Origin: Polyangiaceae bacterium
GTDB lineage: Bacteria; Myxococcota_A; Polyangia; Polyangiales; Polyangiaceae
DNA length: 64,000 nucleotides
Reading direction: 5' to 3'
NCBI GenBank assembly: GCA_009781005.1
Contig: WQYX01000003.1
Coordinates: forward strand, 45,044-109,043
Below the pieces are notes generated by a model that was not told the origin of the DNA, did not search any database, and worked only from the letters and a program-made list of their open reading frames with translations. This document shows positions 1-9,800 of this stretch, piece by piece. The position numbers were made by a program, and so were the translations under genes. Positions within the stretch are counted from its first letter, which is position 1; each line of letters begins with the position of its first letter.

Positions 1-2432
1 AGTCCCCCGCCCGCGTAGTACGCAGCCGTCACGGTGGCGACTGCATGCTCGCCTACGAAGTGCGGTCCCTCCGTCGATGTTGCGGTGACCTCGAACTCGG
101 GTCTGCGAAACTCCTGCACCTCGAACACGTGTTGGAAGGTCGTGTTCGACTCGTTGAGGGCGGCAAGCTGCAACTCGACGTACGCCTTGCCGGTGTTCGC
201 GTTGTCGGGAAGCTTGAACGCGAGATCGAACGAGCCTTGATCATCCATCGTGGTCTCGCCTTTGCCGATCTCGGCCCCGCGCGGATCGCGCACGCGGAAA
301 TCCACTTTTTGATTCGCGATGCCGTCGATGGCAGTGAGGTCGCCGCCTCGCTCGAGGATCGCGCGGCGTACCCAGCCCTTCACGTGGACCTCTTCGCTCG
401 GCTTGTACGTGCCGCGATCGTCGAAGACGAACCAACGCACTTCGTCGGGCCGCTGGCTGTGCACAAAGCCAAGCCCGTATTCGGGCACGATCACGACGTC
501 TTTGCCCTTCGTCGCGACGACCACGCTGCCTGGTTTGTCTGAGAGCGGTACGCGCGCGAGACCGTCATGCGTCTTGCTCGATGGCCCCGCACCGAGGATC
601 GACACGTCCGCGTCCTCGATCGGCACGCCGTTTTCGAGGTTCGTCACCCAGCCCGTGATGGCGTCGTTCTCGACGAAGGCAGAGAGACCGAGCTTGGTCG
701 ATTGCACCCAGACATGCAGTTCCGGTCTGCGTCGTTCCGGCATCGCACGCGTGGGCTCGACGATGACGAGCGCATGTCCGAGTCCCGACGAGAGCGCAGG
801 CCCGAGATCGATCGCAGTGGATGCGAGTTCGTCGGGCGCGCTCTTTGGCGAGATCACTCTGTCGACGACGAGCCTCCCCGGTGGCGCGATCTTGCGCGGT
901 CGCTCCCACTCGTTGGAAAATTGCATGTATTTTGCATAATTCGCAGGCGTGACAGCGTAGACGCGTGTGCGCAGCGACGGCTCGTTGATCGAATAGACCG
1001 TGTACTGTCTGGGGGACGCGGGATCTAAAACCACCATTGGTTTCTCCGCGCCGAACAGCATCGGCTCCGCGGAGCCGACGTTGAACGATGCCGTTGCGTC
1101 TTTGACCATGGTCTGGCCGTGCTCGTCGGTGAGCGCACGGCTGATCGTCACCGTGTACTTCGTGCGGCCTTTGGTTCGTCCGCGGATGGTGATGTCGCGG
1201 CCGCGGACGTCGACCTTCATGCCAGGGATCGCCGGCGTGACCGTCACCATCGACGCGTCGAAGTGCGCGAGGTCGATGGAGTTCGAGAACTCGACGTCGA
1301 AGCTTTGAAGCGGCCGGCAGATCTCGCGCCAGCTCCAGCTGCAGTGCGATCGGACGACGTCGAGCGGGCCGAACGTGCTGAACTCGAATCTTTGGTCTTT
1401 CGTCGTCGCGCGCGGTCCCTCGGCGCCTTTTGCCCCAGCTTTGACTTGCACCGTGTAATGCGTGGCCACGGCGAGTTTCGAGATCGGCTTGAATGCTAGC
1501 CAGCGATCCTTTTCGGCCTGCGCTGCGAGCCTCCGTACAGCCTCGTCCGCGTCCACTTCGTCGTCCGTTGCGAGGCGTATCGGAGCTGTGCCCCGATGGC
1601 TCGTGAGATCCATGCTGGCGAGCATCGCGGCTCGGTCGATCGCCTGATCGAACGAAGCGAAGATCACCGGATCGAGCGGCTGAGAACTCCCCGACGGCCA
1701 GGAGCTCGTCACTTTTGGAGGCGGCGTGGTGAACGTCCAGCGCATCGGCTTCGCGAGCACCTCGCCGTTCGCCGCTTTCGTACCCGCAGGCACCTCCGCC
1801 ACGAACTCGGTGGCCATTGGGAAGCGCCCGTCTGGCTGAAACATCAGCGTTTGCGTCCCGAGCCAACGCCACTTTCCTGCGGGCTCGGGCGTGAGCACGA
1901 TGGGCAGCCGGTCTTTCGCGATTTCGTCCACCGACGTCACCGGGATCATCGGCTGCGAGAAGGTCACGGTCAGGTGCGGGGCGAGATCCACAGGTCCTTC
2001 GGGTGTGTGTCGCTCGACTGTGAGCGGACCTCGCGCGGGCGGAGGTGCTAGAGGTGGCGCTTCAGGTGGAGGAAAGCTCTCGTGAACCGTCTTGCCGGTG
2101 CGCGGCGCGGGAATGGACTTGTCGCGCATCGCGAAGTCTTTGGCGTCATCGGGTTTTTCTGCGAGCGCAGGCAAGCGCGCGAGGATGCGCTCCTTGTCGG
2201 ATTTGCCGAGCGGCGTGGACGGTGCGAAAGCGGTACGCGCGCCGCGATCTGCCTCCTCGTCTGCGTTGCTGATTCGGAATCCAAGTCCTGATTTCGAAAG
2301 GCGCACGACGAGCGGAGTTGGCGGTTGCGATGCTTGTTGGGATGCTTCCGGCATTTTCGATGGGTGGTTTCCCGGACATCCGAGAGCCGCGAGCGCAAAA
2401 GAAACAACCACGGCGAGTGCGCTTCGTTTCAT
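1..2432 (-). CDS. Alpha-2-macroglobulin family lipoprotein (C-terminal part beyond the window)
   Basis: A continuous reading frame runs from an ATG at 2432 to the left window edge (about 810 codons), so the protein is partial. The N-terminus is a signal sequence ending ALAALGC, a loose lipobox, followed by a Pro-rich linker. Beta-sandwich segments of the bacterial MG/Ig-like kind follow. Near residue 773 lies EFRRPEFEV, a stretch I recognise as characteristic of bacterial alpha-2-macroglobulins. Known family members are periplasmic lipoproteins that trap proteases and often work with penicillin-binding protein 1C. The thioester region and receptor-like C-terminus would lie to the left and cannot be checked. 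The 107-bp gap before the Ser/Thr kinase gene shows no obvious terminator, so the two could be co-transcribed. Confidence 0.88.
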   Translation of the reverse strand, partial: MKRSALAVVVSFALAALGCPGNHPSKMPEASQQASQPPTPLVVRLSKSGLGFRISNADEEADRGARTAFAPSTPLGKSDKERILARLPALAEKPDDAKDFAMRDKSIPAPRTGKTVHESFPPPEAPPLAPPPARGPLTVERHTPEGPVDLAPHLTVTFSQPMIPVTSVDEIAKDRLPIVLTPEPAGKWRWLGTQTLMFQPDGRFPMATEFVAEVPAGTKAANGEVLAKPMRWTFTTPPPKVTSSWPSGSSQPLDPVIFASFDQAIDRAAMLASMDLTSHRGTAPIRLATDDEVDADEAVRRLAAQAEKDRWLAFKPISKLAVATHYTVQVKAGAKGAEGPRATTKDQRFEFSTFGPLDVVRSHCSWSWREICRPLQSFDVEFSNSIDLAHFDASMVTVTPAIPGMKVDVRGRDITIRGRTKGRTKYTVTISRALTDEHGQTMVKDATASFNVGSAEPMLFGAEKPMVVLDPASPRQYTVYSINEPSLRTRVYAVTPANYAKYMQFSNEWERPRKIAPPGRLVVDRVISPKSAPDELASTAIDLGPALSSGLGHALVIVEPTRAMPERRRPELHVWVQSTKLGLSAFVENDAITGWVTNLENGVPIEDADVSILGAGPSSKTHDGLARVPLSDKPGSVVVATKGKDVVIVPEYGLGFVHSQRPDEVRWFVFDDRGTYKPSEEVHVKGWVRRAILERGGDLTAIDGIANQKVDFRVRDPRGAEIGKGETTMDDQGSFDLAFKLPDNANTGKAYVELQLAALNESNTTFQHVFEVQEFRRPEFEVTATSTEGPHFVGEHAVATVTAAYYAGGG

Positions 2433-2539
2433 GAGCGAGATGTCTCCACGATGGAACGCGAGCTTACAGGGGATCCGGCACGGCCGGCGGTCTCTGAAAC
2501 GAATCAGAGAAGAAGAAGATCTCTCACGAGCGAAGTCAC

Positions 2540-4003
2540 TCAATCGAGGGCGGCGAAGATGGCGAGCCCGACAATGATGACCAGCACCATCGAGACCAGA
2601 GTCACGAGCAAGAAAAGCAAGACGCGCCGGGCGCGGTGAACACGACGCCGCGCTTCGGATTGGGCAGGTGTGTTCGACGGCGGCGATGAGAACGGTAGGC
2701 CGATCGGCGCGCCTACTGGCGCGCTCAACGGAGCTGCCTGTGGCGGCTGTGGCGAAGGACCATATCCCATTGGCGCGGCCTGCTCTGGGTGCGGGGTGTG
2801 CGTGGCCGCGGGCAGCACCGCAACCGCCGGTGAAAAGTCGTCGAGTTGGGTTGGCGGCTGTGCGTCCCGCAACGTTGGAGAAGAAAGTTCCGCGGAGCGC
2901 GAATCGATAGGACTCGTCGCCAGGAGCGTTGGTTTTTCGCTGTCCGTGTTGTGCTGCGGAGGCGCTTCCTCGATATCGGAAGGTTCAAGTAATTCGATAT
3001 CCGAATCGTAGGGTGGTGGCACGTGATCGGGAATGCTTGTGCGCCCCGATTCAAACATCTGACCGTCCGGGCGACCGGGCACCGTGCGCAGAGCGCCCTG
3101 CATGGCGCGCGCGTTCGGCCAGCGATCGGCCTTGTCAAAGGCGATCGCGCGGTCGACGATTTGCACGAGTTTGAGCGGTAATCCGGACGTCACACTTGCG
3201 AGCGAGCGCGGCTGGTAGTTCGCCGCTGCCACGAGTTGGGCTGCGGCGCTCTCTGCATCATGCACGGGATAGCCAGAGATGAGCGTGAAGAGCGTTGCAC
3301 CTACGGCCCAAATGTCGGTCTGCGCGTCGATCGCGTCGCGGTTGCCGACAGCCTGCTCGGGCGCCATGAACCCCGGTGTTCCGAGCAAGTAACCGGATGC
3401 GGTCCGCTCTTGGCGGAAACCGCTCTTCATTTGCGCAAAACCGAAGTCGAGAACTTTGAGGCGACCCTCACTCGTTACGAAAAGGTTGTCCGGTTTGATG
3501 TCGCGATGAACGATGCCCTTGTCGTGCGCGGAGGCGAGCACATCGAGGAGTTGATCGGCAACCTCGTAAACTTCGCTCAGTGGAAGCGTACCGCCCTTGC
3601 GAACACGTCGGGCCTCGAGCAGTTCTCCCTCGAGCAGCTCCATGACGAGGAACGCGAAGCCCTCCTCGGTAACATCGTCGTCGAGGATGCGCACGACGCC
3701 AGGATGATTGACGTGATTGGCTGCGTAGCCCTCCTGCAGAAAACGGCTTCGTGTGTCTTGGTCGCGCGAGAACTGCGGGTGCAGCACCTTGATGGCGACG
3801 CGGCTTCCATTCTTGCAGTGCGTTGCCGCGTAGACCGTGCCCACGCCACCACGCGCAATGCGCACATCGATGCGCCATTTGCCCCGGAGGACGCGACCGG
3901 TCCAGCGTGAGCGCGGTTCGCCGTGTTCATCCACCTTCAACACCTGGACAGACAAGCGGACCCATACCGTTGTCAGGCTATCAAAGGCGTCTGCCGTACG
4001 CAT
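2540..4003 (-). CDS. Membrane-anchored Hanks-type serine/threonine protein kinase
   Basis: The protein has about 487 residues from the ATG at 4003. The kinase domain covers roughly residues 40-310, with glycine loop ARGGVGTVY near 50-58, catalytic Lys in AIKVL (72), HRDIKPDN (166-173) and DFG (186-188), so it should be active. A Pro/Ser-rich linker of about 140 residues follows, then an Arg-rich stretch and one C-terminal membrane helix. The expected topology is a cytoplasmic kinase with almost nothing outside. The frame stays open further upstream into repeat B1. I prefer 4003 because GGAG precedes it (directly adjacent, so weak) and because the upstream residues are repeat-derived. A GTG near 3944 is another possibility. 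Substrates are unknown. Confidence 0.88.
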   Translation of the reverse strand: MRTADAFDSLTTVWVRLSVQVLKVDEHGEPRSRWTGRVLRGKWRIDVRIARGGVGTVYAATHCKNGSRVAIKVLHPQFSRDQDTRSRFLQEGYAANHVNHPGVVRILDDDVTEEGFAFLVMELLEGELLEARRVRKGGTLPLSEVYEVADQLLDVLASAHDKGIVHRDIKPDNLFVTSEGRLKVLDFGFAQMKSGFRQERTASGYLLGTPGFMAPEQAVGNRDAIDAQTDIWAVGATLFTLISGYPVHDAESAAAQLVAAANYQPRSLASVTSGLPLKLVQIVDRAIAFDKADRWPNARAMQGALRTVPGRPDGQMFESGRTSIPDHVPPPYDSDIELLEPSDIEEAPPQHNTDSEKPTLLATSPIDSRSAELSSPTLRDAQPPTQLDDFSPAVAVLPAATHTPHPEQAAPMGYGPSPQPPQAAPLSAPVGAPIGLPFSSPPSNTPAQSEARRRVHRARRVLLFLLVTLVSMVLVIIVGLAIFAALD

Positions 4004-4016
4004 CTCCGAACGCGTT

Positions 4017-4162
4017 AGAGCGTGTTCTACAGCCTGCTGCGCGAATCGATTCGTCGGTTGGGCGCTGCGGTGCCTGCGCACGTACCACAACGTACGCTTG
4101 CGCGGGCTCCTCGCGCTCCGCCCTAGCCTCGATTCGCTCGCGACGGCTGTCGAACACGCTCT
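4017..4162. repeat. Family B palindromic element, full copy B1 (146 bp)
   Basis: The ends are agagcgtgtt and aacacgctct, a perfect 10-bp inverted repeat. Inside, acagcctgctgcgcgaatcga pairs imperfectly with the opposite arm. The same 146-bp unit is at 62788-62933, with partial copies at 19735-19755, 21699-21747, 25633-25706 and 38682-38699. The right flank contains TA and the left flank TT. The element ends 14 bp before the chosen start codon of the kinase gene, so it forms most of that gene's 5' leader. Confidence 0.9.
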
Positions 4163-4220
4163 TAGCTAACGCTATCAAACGCGTTCGAACGCCGTTAACC
4201 TGGTGCGCGCCGGGATGCGG

Positions 4221-5288
4221 TTACCTCGTGGCTAGGACGAGGGAGACAATCCCCGCAACGAAGATCGCGAGACACACGAGGATAAGCGCGAGCAATGGCC
4301 ACGAGAAGGGCCGCTCCGGCACGTCCGTGTCGCGGACGGCCTGCAACGGCGGCGGCCATAAGGACGGCGACGGTGCGCTATCCCAGCTCGTCCGCTGCGA
4401 AGAAGACACTGCTTCCGGATGAGCGGTGGCGAGCGAAGCCGCTGCCGGGATGCTCGGTGCGGAGGCACTCTGCATGGCCGGATAGACCCGCGTGGCGGCG
4501 TCATTGGGCGAATGCGGAGCGGGTTGGCCAAACGACGCGTAGCCGAAGCTTTTGTTGAATTGCTCGGACGAGGCAATCAGCGGATCAACGTTGGCGTCAC
4601 GAGCAGGTTCGCGGCCCCACGCAAAGACCTCGGGGGAATCCTGCGTGCGCGATGCTTCATCCGGAACATCATCGGGTTTCGTTGCTCGCTCGTTCTGCGC
4701 GCGTGAATCGACATGATGCGTTTCGACGGTCACCTCATCGTCGTTCGCCTCGTCACTCGACGCAACCGCGTTGAGCGCATCGAGCTCTTCGCGTGACACC
4801 GACACCGTCGTGTCATAGTCGGTGAGAAGCGCGTTGACGTGCGACGGAGTTAGGTCGGCTTTCACCGACCTCGAGGATGGAGGTGCGACGGCCTGCGCAC
4901 TCGGCTGCGCTGCCGCCTGCGCAAGTGACGTGCGGGGTGCAACCCTTCGCGATACGGAGGATGGGGCACTGCCGCCCATGACGGGAGAGCGCACAGCGAG
5001 CGGTCTCGAGGTGGTGCGTGCGGGAGCACCGGCCACGGGCCGAACTGCGCGCGCGATCTTCTTTGGTGCGGACGGCTTCAACGCGGAGCGCGCAGGCGGG
5101 GAGATCGGCGCGGAGGCTGTCGCGACCGGCGGGGCGAATGGCTCGTCCGAGATCGGCGACGGCACATCGGTCATATCGAACGACGGCGCTTCCGCGGTCA
5201 CGATGGTCTTCACATCCTCGTCCCACGGATTGGGATCCTCTCCCTCCGGCGAATAGGCTTCATGGCCGGGGTTATCGTTGTTCTTCAC
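4221..5288 (-). CDS. Proline/alanine-rich tail-anchored protein of unknown function
   Basis: The protein has 355 residues, starting at a GTG with only a weak ribosome binding site. It is acidic at the N-terminus (around EGEDPNPWDED), then Pro/Ala/Ser-rich and probably disordered. A single hydrophobic segment at about residues 329-351 lies next to the C-terminus, so the protein should be inserted tail-first with its bulk in the cytoplasm. I recognise no enzyme domain. It shares the disordered-linker-plus-C-terminal-helix layout of the kinase downstream, separated by repeat B1. It could be a partner or substrate of that kinase, but this is inference from position only. Confidence 0.65.
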   Translation of the reverse strand: MKNNDNPGHEAYSPEGEDPNPWDEDVKTIVTAEAPSFDMTDVPSPISDEPFAPPVATASAPISPPARSALKPSAPKKIARAVRPVAGAPARTTSRPLAVRSPVMGGSAPSSVSRRVAPRTSLAQAAAQPSAQAVAPPSSRSVKADLTPSHVNALLTDYDTTVSVSREELDALNAVASSDEANDDEVTVETHHVDSRAQNERATKPDDVPDEASRTQDSPEVFAWGREPARDANVDPLIASSEQFNKSFGYASFGQPAPHSPNDAATRVYPAMQSASAPSIPAAASLATAHPEAVSSSQRTSWDSAPSPSLWPPPLQAVRDTDVPERPFSWPLLALILVCLAIFVAGIVSLVLATR

Positions 5289-5579
5289 GGCAAGCTCGAT
5301 CCTGTTTACCGCGCGAGCCCGCGCATCCCTAGAAGTCGAATCCTAGCGAATTCTCACGAACATCGAGTGCTGCAACGCACCTTTATTTCAAACAAATGCG
5401 AGCGCGACAGCCAAGCCTGGGGCGGCAGAGTTGGCGGCGTCGTGAACTCCGCAGTCGTTCGCGCGTGCACGACACTTTGCTCGTTTGCAAACATGGTTGC
5501 ATGCGTTGACGCGTTGCGCACGATGCCGCGCCTCCATCGCGCGGCCGCCGTCGTGCGTCGTCGGGTAGCGCGCATTACG

Positions 5580-6497
5580 ATGGCCGTCATGATGGCTGAC
5601 AACCGTGCACTGCCAGGTGACGCATATGACTTCAAGGGCGCGTGCTTCAATCTGCAGGATCCCGCGGATCGCGAGATCGTACGGTTCATCCTGTCACAAG
5701 CGCTCTACGGCGAAGCCACGGGTGTCTATTGCGGAAAATCTTTGTACGCAGCGGGCTCGCTCGAAGCAGCGCGTTTCTATCTCCGGCAAGCGAAACAGGA
5801 ACTGTCACATCTGCAACTCTTCGGGGACATCTTTCGCGCGCTCGACATGAAACCGACGCCGCCGCATTGGGTCATCCGCCTCTTTGCGGCGCACAACAAT
5901 TACTACCCGCTGAAGGTGATGATGGAGCACGCCGTTGGTGAGGGCATGGTCCTCGCCATCTTCAGAGATCTCTTGCTCCAGACACTGCCCGATTCCGATC
6001 CGCGCGTGCCGCTCATCAAGAAGAAGCTTCGCGTCGTGTGCCGTGAAGAAGAAGAGCACGTTGCTTGGGGTGAGAAGGAAACCAGGCGCCTTCTCACAAG
6101 CAAGCCGTGGCTTCGAACTCCTTATTACGGACTCGTCGAGTTGCAGATGGCCGCGTTGCCAATGCTCGTGCGCGCGTTCGAGAAGCGGGTCGGCACTCAC
6201 CCGGTGCTCGCGCATCTCCCCGGCTTTCTAGAGCACGTTCGCGATCACGTTTTTCGTCAGAGCAAGGCGCTCGGCATCATGCCCGATGAGCGCCCCTCGG
6301 CACCGGAGCGAGCCATGGCCATGAGCTACGGTCTCGCGCTTTTTTTTCGAAGCCAGTTTTCGCGCGCTCACTCCAAACTCGAGAGGATCTACATCACCGA
6401 ACTCGGGCTCGATGGATCTGCCAAGGGATTGGATATGCGCAACGACAAATTCGAAGCGCGGGGCAACGGCATCGAAGACGCACCAACCGTCTCGTAG
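5580..6497 (+). CDS. Ferritin-like diiron-carboxylate protein
   Basis: The protein has about 305 residues from the ATG at 5580. Two further ATGs lie within 12 bases and the start is uncertain because no strong ribosome binding site is visible. The pattern is that of a four-helix ferritin-like fold: a Glu in YGEATGVYCG, then QELSHLQ (ExxH), a Glu in HAVGEG, and REEEEHVAWGE (ExxH). These would bind two irons. Related families include MiaE-type hydroxylases and other diiron oxygenases, but the substrate cannot be told from sequence. The upstream sequence 5289-5579 stays open in frame but has no recognisable protein signature. The stop codon TAG overlaps the first bases of repeat A1. Confidence 0.72.
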   Translation: MAVMMADNRALPGDAYDFKGACFNLQDPADREIVRFILSQALYGEATGVYCGKSLYAAGSLEAARFYLRQAKQELSHLQLFGDIFRALDMKPTPPHWVIRLFAAHNNYYPLKVMMEHAVGEGMVLAIFRDLLLQTLPDSDPRVPLIKKKLRVVCREEEEHVAWGEKETRRLLTSKPWLRTPYYGLVELQMAALPMLVRAFEKRVGTHPVLAHLPGFLEHVRDHVFRQSKALGIMPDERPSAPERAMAMSYGLALFFRSQFSRAHSKLERIYITELGLDGSAKGLDMRNDKFEARGNGIEDAPTVS

Positions 6498-6620
6498 ACC
6501 GCTTTCGATTTGGCGCGATCTCATCGTTGGAGCCTGCGGTGCGGTCCTCAAAGCCCTTCAAGGCTGTTCCGGTCCGCTCCTCGGCTCCGCCTCGACCTCG
6601 CGCCAACTTGAAAGCGGTCT
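6496..6620 (+). repeat. Family A palindromic element, copy A1 (125 bp)
   Basis: It starts agaccgctttcgatttgg and ends ccaacttgaaagcggtct, a 23-bp inverted repeat with two mismatches (the arms differ as cgatttg versus caagttg). The centre contains tgcggtgcggtcctcaaagc, shared with copies A2-A5. It begins inside the TAG stop codon of the diiron-protein gene and is followed by CTAGCTAGC. The flanks read TA|GACC...GGTC|TA, consistent with, but not proof of, insertion at a TA dinucleotide. Confidence 0.92.
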
Positions 6621-6649
6621 AGCTAGCGCGTGCGCTGTTTTCGATTCGG

Positions 6650-6722
6650 TGGAGCCGAGGGGGATCGAACCCCTGACCTCATCCATGCCATGGATGCGCT
6701 CTCCCAGCTGAGCTACGGCCCC
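6650..6722 (-). tRNA. tRNA-Ala (anticodon GGC)
   Basis: Read on the minus strand, a 7-bp acceptor stem GGGGCCG pairs with CGGCTCC and includes the G3-U70 wobble that marks alanine tRNAs. A D-arm with AGCTCAGCTGGGAGAGC, an anticodon arm CATCC-ATGGCAT-GGATG with anticodon GGC, and a T-arm AGGGGTTCGATCCCCCT follow. Discriminator base 73 is A. A full CCA is not encoded (CCG follows). The gene sits 29 bp from repeat A1. Confidence 0.96.
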
Positions 6723-6817
6723 AGCCCGCGAGAAGGATCTCCTGTCCGCGAGTAAGAGGCGCGCATAGTTACTTCGACTCTCTTCGCCTGTAAAGGTCCG
6801 GAGCAGCCAAAATCGAA

Positions 6818-9800
6818 TTAGGGCGTGTCGATCCCGAGGCGTCGCATCATTTTCTGTAAACCGAAACGCGACATGCCAAGAGCTTTGGCTGCTTTGGTTT
6901 GGTTGCCTTTGGTCTTGGCGAGCGCATCGCGAACGAGCTGCAATTCGAGTGCATCGACGCGGGCCTTGAGTCCGAGGCCAGCATCGCGACCTGCCGCGGG
7001 GCCTCCGCGTGCGACGTCGTCCGACAAATCATCGACGTCAATCCGATCATCGGCGAGGACGATGGCGCGGCGGATCTCGTTTTCGAGCTGTCGAACGTTG
7101 CCCGGCCACGGATACGCGGTCAGGCGGTCCATCGCGGCGCGTGTGACTTTGAGCTTGCGACCTCCCCCATGCTTTTCGATGAAATGCAGAACGAGAATTG
7201 GAATGTCGGCGGCGCGTTCGCGGAGAGCTGGCACGCGCACGGCAACGACGTTGAGCCGGTAGAAGAGATCTTCGCGGAACGTTCCCTTGGCGACCATCGC
7301 CTCGAGATCGCGATGCGTCGCCGTGATGATGCGCACGTCCACGTGATGCACGCGCTCGCTTCCAACGGGCCATACCTCGCCGTCCTGTAAAACGCGAAGT
7401 AGTTTCGTTTGCATTGTGAGCGGCATCTCGCCGATCTCGTCGAGCAGCAGCGTGCCGCCGTGGGCGATGTCGAAGAGACCCGCGCGCGTGGACGACGCGC
7501 CCGTGAATGCGCCGCGGACGTGGCCAAAGAGCGTTGATTCGAGCAGCGACTCGGGGACCGATCCGCAGTTCTCGCTCACGAAAGACTTTCGCGCGCGCGG
7601 ACCGTTGTGGTGGATGGCGCGCGCAACGAGCTCTTTGCCCGTGCCCGACTCGCCAACGAGCAACACCGGAACCTCGCTCGTCGTCACGCGGTCCACGAGC
7701 CTGAGCATCGCGCGGACGGGTTCGCTGCGCCCGACGATGGCATCGTAACGAAAGCGCGTCTCTTGTCCCTGCGCGAGCTCGGAGCGCACGGTGGCGAGCT
7801 CGGCTTCGCGCGCGCCGAGCGTGCTCTCGAGATCGGCGTTGGCGCGTTCGGCGCGGCGCACGGCGCGGCGTAGCAATGCTTGATCGCGCGCGTCGGCGAT
7901 GGCGAGCGCCGCTTGGCTCGCGACGAGCCGCACCCACGCGAGCTCCGAGGGACCAAACGCATCGCGACGAACGCGGTCGTCCAGGTAAACGACGCCGAGC
8001 ACGTTGCCGCGCGCGACGAGCGGCACGGCGAGCACGCTGCGAAGACGTAGCGCGTGCACCGATGCATGTAGATTGCCAATTTGCGTGTCCGTTGCGACGA
8101 CCGCCTGCCGCTCCTCCATCGCTTGCTTCGCGATGCCCTTGGAGAGCGCGAGCTGCTCACCGCGCAGATCGCGACGAGCAAGATTTCGCGCAGCACGCGG
8201 AACGAGGTTCCCGTCAGGTGCGCGAAGGAGCAGGAGACCGCGCTCCACGCCCGTCCAGAGAACCATCGTGTCGAGCACCTGTTCGAGCAACGGCTTGAGC
8301 CTGTCGCGTGACGAGAGCGCACGAACGATGGTCTCGAGCTCCGTGACCTGCGCGCTGCCGAGCGACGTGAGGCCTGGCGATGACGAATCCGACGTGCGTG
8401 CCCAAAGCACCGACGCGAGCGATGCGCGATGCGCAGGTGGAGCACCTGCGCGAAGTGCATCTGCTGCTGCGCGCCGCGCTGTTTCGAGGCGTCTCGCCAC
8501 GTCCCCGCTGCCGAGCTCCGACGCGAGCTCGGCTCCGGCATCGAACGCCGGGCCGCGCGATCCCACGGGCGCTGGCAGATCGACGAGCGAGGTGATCTCA
8601 CCGAGTACGCGCGAGGCTTCGGCCCATGCACCTGTCTTTCTTTTCTGCGCGAGCAGTGCCCTCGCGCGCGCTCCCCACCACTCGACACGCGCTGGCGTCG
8701 CAGCCTGAGGTCCCGCCGAAAGGCGGGCCGACAGCGCCGAAGGCGCCGTAGACGGACCTCTTGCGATGTGCTCATCGATAATGAGGACGGGCACTGACTG
8801 GCCATCGCCTGCGACGCCATCGGCCCAAACGAGAACGCGTGCTGCAGCGCGAATGCGATCGTCACTCCACGAAGCCTCGTTCGCGGACGCGTCGATCTTC
8901 GTCAGCTCCATGTCGGCGGCCTGCGCCTCTTCACGTGCGCGCGCATCGCCTGGCGTGCGCGTCTCGACGATCGCCCAGCGCGCGAAGGCAGCAGCGCGGT
9001 GATCACCGGAGCGGCGCGCTCGCATCATGGCGAACCGCGCGGCTTCATCGGCTTCGTGTGCGGCACCCACCAGCGCGAAGGCGGAAGCGCGCGAGAGCCA
9101 TGCGCGTGCAGCGAGCGCAGGCCGCCCGAGCCGTTCCCAGAGCAGCGCCGCGCGTGTGGACGCGAGGAGCGCACGATCCACGGCGCCCGCGTCGACTGCC
9201 GATGCTGCGAGCCCCGTGAGGTACGTGGCTTCCTCGATGACGGCACCCTCGCGCGTCGCCAACTCGACCGCCGCCGAGAACGCCGCGAGACTTGCGCTGG
9301 CGTCACCGCGCGCGTGTTCGAGCATGCCCCGCGTGGCCGCCATGCGCGCGCTGCCAAGCGCATCGCTCGGCTCATGAGAAGCTTCTTCGATGATTCGGAG
9401 GCCGCGATCGAAGTCTCCTCGAGCGTAAGCAATGAGCGCTCGCACTTCGGCGGCCGCTCCGCCCCGCGCAGATCCGATGGCCCTCTCGGCTTCCTCGAGC
9501 GCACCGCGATCCCACGCCAGACGAGCGAGGATCGCGTGCGCATGGTCTTCGGCGTCGCCGGCGAACGTGGAGATGCCCGATACGACGCGACGTGCAGCCG
9601 CTTCGGCGGCCGCTGCATCTTCGCGGCGACGTGCGATCTCTGCGAAGAGCACGATGGCTTCCGCCGATGCTCCAACGTGTGCGGCGCGCGCGATGGCCAC
9701 GAACGCACGCCCGATCTCTCCGCGCCGGAGCAGCGCCGCCGCAAGATCGACTGCGAGCGACGCGGGAGCGCGCTCTTTCGCAATCTCGTGCTCGGCGCGC

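Noticed and set aside
565..1872. Long open frame of 435 codons inside the alpha-2-macroglobulin gene
   Set aside because: It is in another frame of the same strand, Arg/Ala-rich without any domain pattern, and lies wholly within the real coding frame.
5262..5579. N-terminal extension of the diiron protein
   Set aside because: The 106 extra residues show no conserved pattern and overlap the upstream region of the divergent tail-anchored gene.
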